A stretch of 11,884 nucleotides of DNA from JL08 sp965363755 (GTDB taxonomy: Bacteria; Pseudomonadota; Alphaproteobacteria; Rhodobacterales; Rhodobacteraceae), in the NCBI GenBank assembly GCA_965363755.1, contig CBDTVL010000114.1, positions 1 to 11,884 on the forward strand. Direction: 5' to 3'. The position numbers and the translations under genes are program-made. Positions within the stretch are counted from its first letter, which is position 1; each line of letters begins with the position of its first letter. Shown piece after piece: positions 7,494-11,884 of the stretch. The notes under the pieces were generated by a model that was not told the DNA's origin, made no database searches, and worked only from the letters and a program-made list of their open reading frames with translations.

Positions 7494-8368
7494 TCAGATG
7501 GCACTCCGTTCGGGTTCTTCAGATAGTTAAAGAACTCAGAGTCTGGCGACATCACCATCGTGGAGTTGCTGCCCTGAAGCGCACGGGTATAAGCCGTCAA
7601 AGACCGGTAGAATTCAAAGAACTCCGGGTCTGCGCCGAATGCGTCAGCAAATATCGCGGTCCGCTTTGCATCAGCTTCACCCCGAATGATTTCGGCATCT
7701 TTTTGTGCTTCTGAAACCAGTTCAACGACGGTCCGGTCCGCTTGCGCCCGCACACGTTGTGCCGCTTCACTACCACGTGCACGTTCATCTGTGGCTTCAC
7801 GTTCCCGTTCGGCCCGCATCCGATCAAACGTCGCTTCGAGGTTCTGCTTGGGAAGATCAGTGGCTTTCAACCGCACGTCGATAACTTCAAGACCCAAAGC
7901 CTGCGCTTCGGAAATCGCTGCATTTCGGATGCGCAACATCAGCGTCGCACGATCCGAACTCAGGATATCACGTGATGTCACAGAGCCCAGAACTTCGCGG
8001 GTTTCTGCAACCAAAATGCTGTTCAATCTATTCTCGGCGGTTGCCAGACCACCGACACCAACAGCTTGCCGGAATTGTGTTACATTGACGATCTTGTATC
8101 GGGCGAAAGCATCTACCACCAATCGACGGTCATCGAGAGGTGTGACTTCCAAGGGCTGCACGTCGATACTCTGAATACGGCTATCATACCGTACAACGTC
8201 TTGAATAAACGGAATTTTAAAGGCCAATCCCGGATCTTCTTTGACATCAATCACTTTACCAAATTGCAGAACAAGTACCTTTTCCCGCTCGTCCACGATA
8301 AACAGTGCCGACAGAAGCAATGCGACTGCTGCCACGACAACAGGGATAATCAGATTTGACTTTTTCAT
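7490..8368 (-). CDS. hflC: HflC, SPFH-family partner of HflK (FtsH protease modulator)
   Basis: The product is a 292-residue membrane protein with one N-terminal transmembrane helix (about 6-24, LIIPVVVAAVALLLSALFIV) and a large periplasmic SPFH/band-7 domain that opens with EREKVLVLQFGKV. A charged helical region rich in Arg, Glu and Ala (about 175-245, with MRAEREREATDERARGSEAA) matches the HflC coiled-coil part. HflC and HflK assemble into a large cage in the inner membrane that encloses FtsH hexamers and limits their access to membrane substrates. The ATG at 8368 overlaps the hflK stop as ATGA and has a strong SD (GGGGAGG, about 7 bases upstream) inside the hflK 3' end. Its own stop overlaps DUF2065 in the same way. 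Confidence 0.95.
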   Translation of the reverse strand: MKKSNLIIPVVVAAVALLLSALFIVDEREKVLVLQFGKVIDVKEDPGLAFKIPFIQDVVRYDSRIQSIDVQPLEVTPLDDRRLVVDAFARYKIVNVTQFRQAVGVGGLATAENRLNSILVAETREVLGSVTSRDILSSDRATLMLRIRNAAISEAQALGLEVIDVRLKATDLPKQNLEATFDRMRAEREREATDERARGSEAAQRVRAQADRTVVELVSEAQKDAEIIRGEADAKRTAIFADAFGADPEFFEFYRSLTAYTRALQGSNSTMVMSPDSEFFNYLKNPNGVPSE

Positions 8369-9525
8369 TGGCTTGCCTCCCCGCTGCCACGTCGCAGTTC
8401 ATTCAGTGGAAGATAGGGCACGACGCCCTGCCCCTGACCACCAATATTGTCATCGATAATGATTTTTTCGACATCGCTAAACACGCTTTCCATCGTTTCC
8501 AGATACAGCCGCTTACGTGTCACTACCGGCGCTTTTAAGTACTCCGTAAGAACGGCACTAAAGCGACTAGCCTCACCTTCGGCTTCATTCACCACCTGAG
8601 CGCGATACCCTTCTGATTCTTCGAGCAATTGTGCAGCCTCACCACGGGCCTCCGCGAGAACGCGGTTAGCATAAGCGTCGGCCACGTTTTGCAGCCTGTC
8701 ACGCTCTTGCGCCGCGGCCTGAACGTCGCGAAACGCATCAATCACGGTGGGGGGCGGATCAGCTTTGTTAAAGTTCACCCGAATAACATTCACGCCGCTT
8801 TCATAACTGTTCAACGTAGATTGGATCAGGTCCTTCAACCGATCAGCAATGACACCACGATCCCGGTTCAGGATCGGAGCCAGCTCTGACTGTGCAATAA
8901 TTTCGCGCATCGCTGATTCAGAAACGGCGCGAATTGTTTGCGGTGGGTTTGCCAGTTTAAACAAATACTTGGCTGGATCATCGATATTCCAGACAACCTG
9001 ATAATCGATGTCGACGACGTTTTCATCACCTGTCAGCATCAATCCATCCTGGGCACCAAGTGCACCGCCCATATCCTCGGTTTGCTCCCGCGTCACCGGG
9101 ATCACCTCTGCCGTTACAAGGGGCCACGGTGCAAAGTTCAGACCGGGTTCACCGATGGCGTAGAATTTACCGAGAAACAGCTCAACTGATTTTTCTTCTG
9201 GCTTGACAGTATAAAAGCTCGCCATACCCCAAAGAACCAGCCCTGCTACAATGCCCAATCCGATTGTGCCGCGCGTAAACGCTGGTCCTCCGCCGCCAGA
9301 TTTACGGCCACCGCCGGTATCTCCACCGCCACCGCCACGTCCGCCCATAAGAACGCGCAACTGTTCCTGACCCTTTTTCATCAATTCTTCGATTTCAGGG
9401 ATCTGCGGGCCTTCGGAGCCGGGTTTGCGCCCACCACCATTGTTCCCACGATCGTCATCGCCGTCGTTGTCGCCGCCGCCTGAATTTCCGCCGCCCCCCC
9501 ATGGGCCGCCGTTGTTACCAGCCAT
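8365..9525 (-). CDS. hflK: HflK, SPFH-family partner of HflC (FtsH protease modulator)
   Basis: The product has 386 residues. It begins with a Gly/Asn/Asp-rich cytoplasmic region (MAGNNGGPWGGGGNSGGG and on to about 80) interrupted by a short helix IPEIEELMKKGQEQLRVLM (42-60). One transmembrane helix (about 86-105) follows, then the SPFH/band-7 domain from FYTVKPEEKSVELFLGK and a charged, Ala/Glu-rich helical segment around 250-320. It forms the HflKC cage with the next gene product. Upstream in-frame ATGs exist at 9534 and 9555; 9525 is chosen because the family normally starts MAGNN and AGGGGA lies about 11 bases upstream, while that site is only 2 bases from 9534. The 70-base gap after gor may hold its own promoter. 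Confidence 0.95.
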   Translation of the reverse strand: MAGNNGGPWGGGGNSGGGDNDGDDDRGNNGGGRKPGSEGPQIPEIEELMKKGQEQLRVLMGGRGGGGGDTGGGRKSGGGGPAFTRGTIGLGIVAGLVLWGMASFYTVKPEEKSVELFLGKFYAIGEPGLNFAPWPLVTAEVIPVTREQTEDMGGALGAQDGLMLTGDENVVDIDYQVVWNIDDPAKYLFKLANPPQTIRAVSESAMREIIAQSELAPILNRDRGVIADRLKDLIQSTLNSYESGVNVIRVNFNKADPPPTVIDAFRDVQAAAQERDRLQNVADAYANRVLAEARGEAAQLLEESEGYRAQVVNEAEGEASRFSAVLTEYLKAPVVTRKRLYLETMESVFSDVEKIIIDDNIGGQGQGVVPYLPLNELRRGSGEASQ

Positions 9526-9572
9526 ATTGTGCATTTCCCCTAATTGGCGCGCCATTCCGGCGCTTTTGTCTA

Positions 9573-9600
9573 AACTGTGCTTTTTAGTTTGATATTCAAG
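9573..9600 (-). promoter_or_regulatory. Possible RpoH-like promoter for hflK, inside the gor-hflK gap
   Basis: On the minus strand CTTGAAT (9600-9594), which overlaps the gor stop codon, is followed by 14 bases and CACAGTT (9579-9573). This matches the sigma-32 consensus at six of seven -35 positions and four of six fixed -10 positions, with the same spacer as the element upstream of degP. The TTGAAT could instead serve a sigma-70-type promoter. The predicted start would be about 40 bases before the hflK ATG. Predicted by eye only. Confidence 0.3.
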
Positions 9601-10960
9601 CGGTCCGCATCGGTGTTTTCATCGTAACTAGCTCTTCCGACATGGTCGGATGGACAGCGACCGTACGGTCAAAATCTTCCTTGGTGGCACCCATCTTGAT
9701 GGCAATTCCGGCAAGCTGAATCATTTCTCCGGCACCCGGGGCAACAATATGACACCCCAATACCACCCGTGTGGCCTGAGACACCACCAGTTTCATCATA
9801 ACCCGGTCACTGCGTTCTGCAAATGCTGTCTGCATCGGACGGAAACTGGTGCAATAAATCTCAACCGGTTCTTGCTCTCGTGCTGCTTCCTCGGACAGGC
9901 CAACAGTGCCCATTTCAGGTTGCGTGAAGATCGCTGAAGGAACCAGATCATGGTCCACTTTGGTCGGATTGCCTTTGAACACGGTTTCAACAAAAGCCAT
10001 GCCTTCCCGGATGGCAACCGGCGTGAGATTCATCCGGTTGGTAACGTCGCCAATGGCATAAACTGACGGCTGGCCAGTCTGGGAATAGGTGTCCACAATA
10101 ACTTCGCCCCGCCGACCGACTTGAACGCCGGTGTTTTCAAGGCCCAGATTGCCAGAGTTCGGATCACGCCCCGTTGCAAACATCACCTGATCAAAGACCT
10201 TCTCATCTCCATTGGTGGCTTTGATCCAGATTCCTTTGCCTTCTCGACGCATCTCAAGCAGGTTGGTCCCGGTTTTGATATCGACGCCGCGCTCACACAT
10301 TTCGGTGGCGACAAGTCCGCGCGCTTCGTCGTCAAATCCCCGCAGGATTTGTGCGCCGCGGTAATATTGCGTTACATCGACGCCCATGCCGTTCATGACA
10401 CCGGCAAATTCACAAGCAATGTAGCCGCCACCGATAATCAGCATCGATTGTGGTAACTCTGGCAAGTGGAATATCTCATTCGATGTGATCGCCAGCTCGG
10501 CTCCGGGCATGTCCGGTTTCACCGGATGTCCGCCTGTGGCGATCAGGATGTGCTTTGCTGTCTTTGTTTCGCCGCTCGACAAGGCCACGGTATGGGCATC
10601 GACCAGTGTCGCGCGCGCATCAAAGGTCTCTACGCCCGACGCCGCCAGAAGATTGCGATAGACCTGTTCCAGCCGATCCAACTCGTCCGTCATGTGTTTT
10701 TGAAACCGGAGCCAGTCGAATGTTGGCGTGTTAAAGTCCCAGCCGAAAGCGCGGGCATCTTCTGCGTGGCGGGCATAGCCCGAGGCAAAGACCATCAGCT
10801 TCTTGGGCACACAGCCCCGGATCACACAGGTGCCGCCATACCGGTCTTCCTCGGCCAAAGCGACTTTGGCGCCTGTGTCCGTTGCCGCCACGCGAGCAGC
10901 GCGCACGCCACCCGAGCCGCCGCCGATTACAAACAGATCATAGTCAAAATCAGTGGCCAT
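9596..10960 (-). CDS. gor: Glutathione-disulfide reductase (NADPH)
   Basis: This 454-residue flavoenzyme reduces GSSG to two GSH with NADPH in the cytoplasm. The FAD-binding glycine motif is VIGGGSGGVRAAR (11-23), and the redox-active disulfide is C45/C50 in GGTCVIRGCVPKK. The NADPH domain has IIGGGYIACEFAG (175-187), with R201 and R207 placed where NADPH-specific enzymes bind the 2'-phosphate. A second FAD motif is YAIGDVTNRM (301-310). The C-terminal catalytic pair H437/E442 sits in HPTMSEE. The length is normal, and the CVIRGC motif favours glutathione reductase over dihydrolipoamide dehydrogenase or mercuric reductase. The ATG is 5 bases after the rpiA TAG, so the two are probably cotranscribed. 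Confidence 0.96.
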   Translation of the reverse strand: MATDFDYDLFVIGGGSGGVRAARVAATDTGAKVALAEEDRYGGTCVIRGCVPKKLMVFASGYARHAEDARAFGWDFNTPTFDWLRFQKHMTDELDRLEQVYRNLLAASGVETFDARATLVDAHTVALSSGETKTAKHILIATGGHPVKPDMPGAELAITSNEIFHLPELPQSMLIIGGGYIACEFAGVMNGMGVDVTQYYRGAQILRGFDDEARGLVATEMCERGVDIKTGTNLLEMRREGKGIWIKATNGDEKVFDQVMFATGRDPNSGNLGLENTGVQVGRRGEVIVDTYSQTGQPSVYAIGDVTNRMNLTPVAIREGMAFVETVFKGNPTKVDHDLVPSAIFTQPEMGTVGLSEEAAREQEPVEIYCTSFRPMQTAFAERSDRVMMKLVVSQATRVVLGCHIVAPGAGEMIQLAGIAIKMGATKEDFDRTVAVHPTMSEELVTMKTPMRTA

Positions 10961-10965
10961 ACGCT

Positions 10966-11754
10966 CTAGTCCGCCAAATCAGTAAAGAGGTTGTCGTTTT
11001 CTGCTAAGTCCACTCTGGACTGCTGGACAGTTCCTTCATTTATATCGCGAACTTCGACGCGACCATCGCCATAGCCAATAACAACTGAGTCACAGATATC
11101 GATGAAAAGGCCGTTTTCAACCACACCGGGCATCTGGTTGAGCACGAAAGACAGCTGCCGGGCATTGCCGATCCGTTTCAGATGCAAATCTAGGATATGA
11201 TTTCCCTCATCCGTGACAAACGGTGTCGCGCCATTCATACGCAATGTTGACGACCGTCCCAATACATCCATGGAAACCAGAGTTTCCTCGACCAGTGCTT
11301 TTGTGGTCTGCAGACCAAACGGAATTACCTCGATCGGCAACGGGAAAGCCCCCAGCGTTTCGACTTCTTTGGCGTCGTCGGCGATGACAACCATCTTGTC
11401 ACTTGCCGTCGCCACAATTTTTTCCTGTAACAACGCGCCACCACCGCCTTTGATCAGGTTGAGATCGCTATCGAACTCATCTGTCCCGTCAATGGTCAAA
11501 TCCAGCCATTTGGCTTCATCCAATGTGATAACCTTAATGCCGACGTCGCGGGCCAGTTCTGCCGTCCGGGTTGATGTCGGAACCGCAGTGATCTGCAACC
11601 CGTGATCGCGCACCCTCTCGCCAAGGCACTGCACCAGCCACGCGGCTGTGCTGCCGGTGCCGAGGCCAACACGCATCCCGTCCTCAACGTACTCGCTTGC
11701 ACGTTTGGCAGCGACAAATTTTGCTTTGTCGATGGGCGACAATTCTCCGGTCAT
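10966..11754 (-). CDS. rpiA: Ribose-5-phosphate isomerase A
   Basis: The product is a 262-residue enzyme that interconverts ribose 5-phosphate and ribulose 5-phosphate in the non-oxidative pentose phosphate pathway. Substrate-phosphate and catalytic motifs are all present: VGLGTGSTAAW (29-39), DGTDEFD (89-95) and KGGGGALLQEK (102-112), where E111 matches the catalytic base. MPGVVENGLF (208-217) is the conserved late segment. About 28 residues follow GRVEVRD, making the protein longer than the 219-residue E. coli enzyme; this acidic tail is probably typical of the Rhodobacterales form. The start is clear, with GGAGG (11761-11765) six bases before the ATG. It is the first gene of the minus-strand run in the window. 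Confidence 0.96.
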   Translation of the reverse strand: MTGELSPIDKAKFVAAKRASEYVEDGMRVGLGTGSTAAWLVQCLGERVRDHGLQITAVPTSTRTAELARDVGIKVITLDEAKWLDLTIDGTDEFDSDLNLIKGGGGALLQEKIVATASDKMVVIADDAKEVETLGAFPLPIEVIPFGLQTTKALVEETLVSMDVLGRSSTLRMNGATPFVTDEGNHILDLHLKRIGNARQLSFVLNQMPGVVENGLFIDICDSVVIGYGDGRVEVRDINEGTVQQSRVDLAENDNLFTDLAD

Positions 11755-11884
11755 GTGCAGCCTCCAGTTTGTATTCGCGCCTTATAAGCCGCATGGCGCG
11801 CAGTGGCGAGAGGCGAATTAGGGCGAAATTGGCGAGATTGTTAGGAAATTGAACTCAAGCCGATCTCAGCTTGCGGAGCAGCCG
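11755..11884. promoter_or_regulatory. Upstream region of rpiA, likely promoter of the rpiA-gor unit
   Basis: No gene is visible in these 130 bases. Read on the minus strand they contain an AT-rich TTATAA (11782-11787) that could be a -10 element, though no good -35 stands 17 bases away. Four copies of TCGCC lie between 11805 and 11835. A CTTGAGT (11853-11859) is followed 11 bases later by ACAATCT, a poor RpoH-like match. Which of these, if any, starts the transcript cannot be settled by eye. Confidence 0.3.

Noticed and set aside
9526..9555. Longer hflK start at 9555 or 9534
   Set aside because: The site AGGGGA is only 2 bases from the ATG at 9534 and downstream of that at 9555, whereas 9525 gives a workable spacing and the usual MAGNN start.
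9549..9563. GCGCC-ATTCC-GGCGC hairpin followed by TTTT on the plus strand, upstream of hflK
   Set aside because: All genes here run on the minus strand, where no T-run follows the stem, and no plus-strand gene exists for it to terminate; the stem is only 5 bp.

Overview
The window looks like core chromosome of an alphaproteobacterium of the Rhodobacteraceae (Roseobacter group). The evidence is a moderately GC-rich composition, an FtsY with an acidic N-terminal domain, a FdVI-type [2Fe-2S] ferredoxin, a Gly-rich HflK, and several small secreted proteins that resemble conserved Rhodobacterales hypotheticals. I see no phage, transposon, CRISPR, tRNA or rRNA signature. Coding density is high and no gene-free gap exceeds about 210 bases.

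Left part (1-3734): the 5' end of ftsY runs off the left edge on the minus strand and ends in a perfect hexanucleotide repeat encoding (Pro-Glu)n. Divergent from it is a small secreted four-cysteine protein (411-806). It converges on xseA (exonuclease VII large subunit, minus). xseA is divergent from purD (purine biosynthesis, plus), with a 76-base shared upstream region.

Middle part (3791-5558): a minus-strand pair holds a FdVI-like ferredoxin followed after 3 bases by a secreted FG-GAP/VCBS-type protein. Divergent from the ferredoxin is a lipoprotein with a C-terminal peptidoglycan-binding domain. A bidirectional hairpin terminator at 5574-5600 separates it from the next cluster.

Right part (5621-11754, all minus): in transcription order rpiA, gor, hflK, hflC, a DUF2065 small membrane protein and a DegP/DegQ-type protease. 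rpiA and gor are 5 bases apart. hflK/hflC and hflC/DUF2065 overlap by ATGA. Larger gaps precede hflK (70 bases) and degP (175 bases). The cluster joins pentose-phosphate and glutathione redox functions to envelope protein quality control (HflKC modulates the FtsH protease; DegP acts in the periplasm). Heat-shock sigma-factor-like elements with the same 14-base spacer can be read upstream of both hflK and degP, which is the most interesting regulatory hint here.

I did not find a convincing new multi-gene system. The items worth a second look are the two matching RpoH-like elements, the in-frame microsatellite in ftsY, the uncharacterised secreted proteins and the HflKC-DUF2065-DegP linkage.
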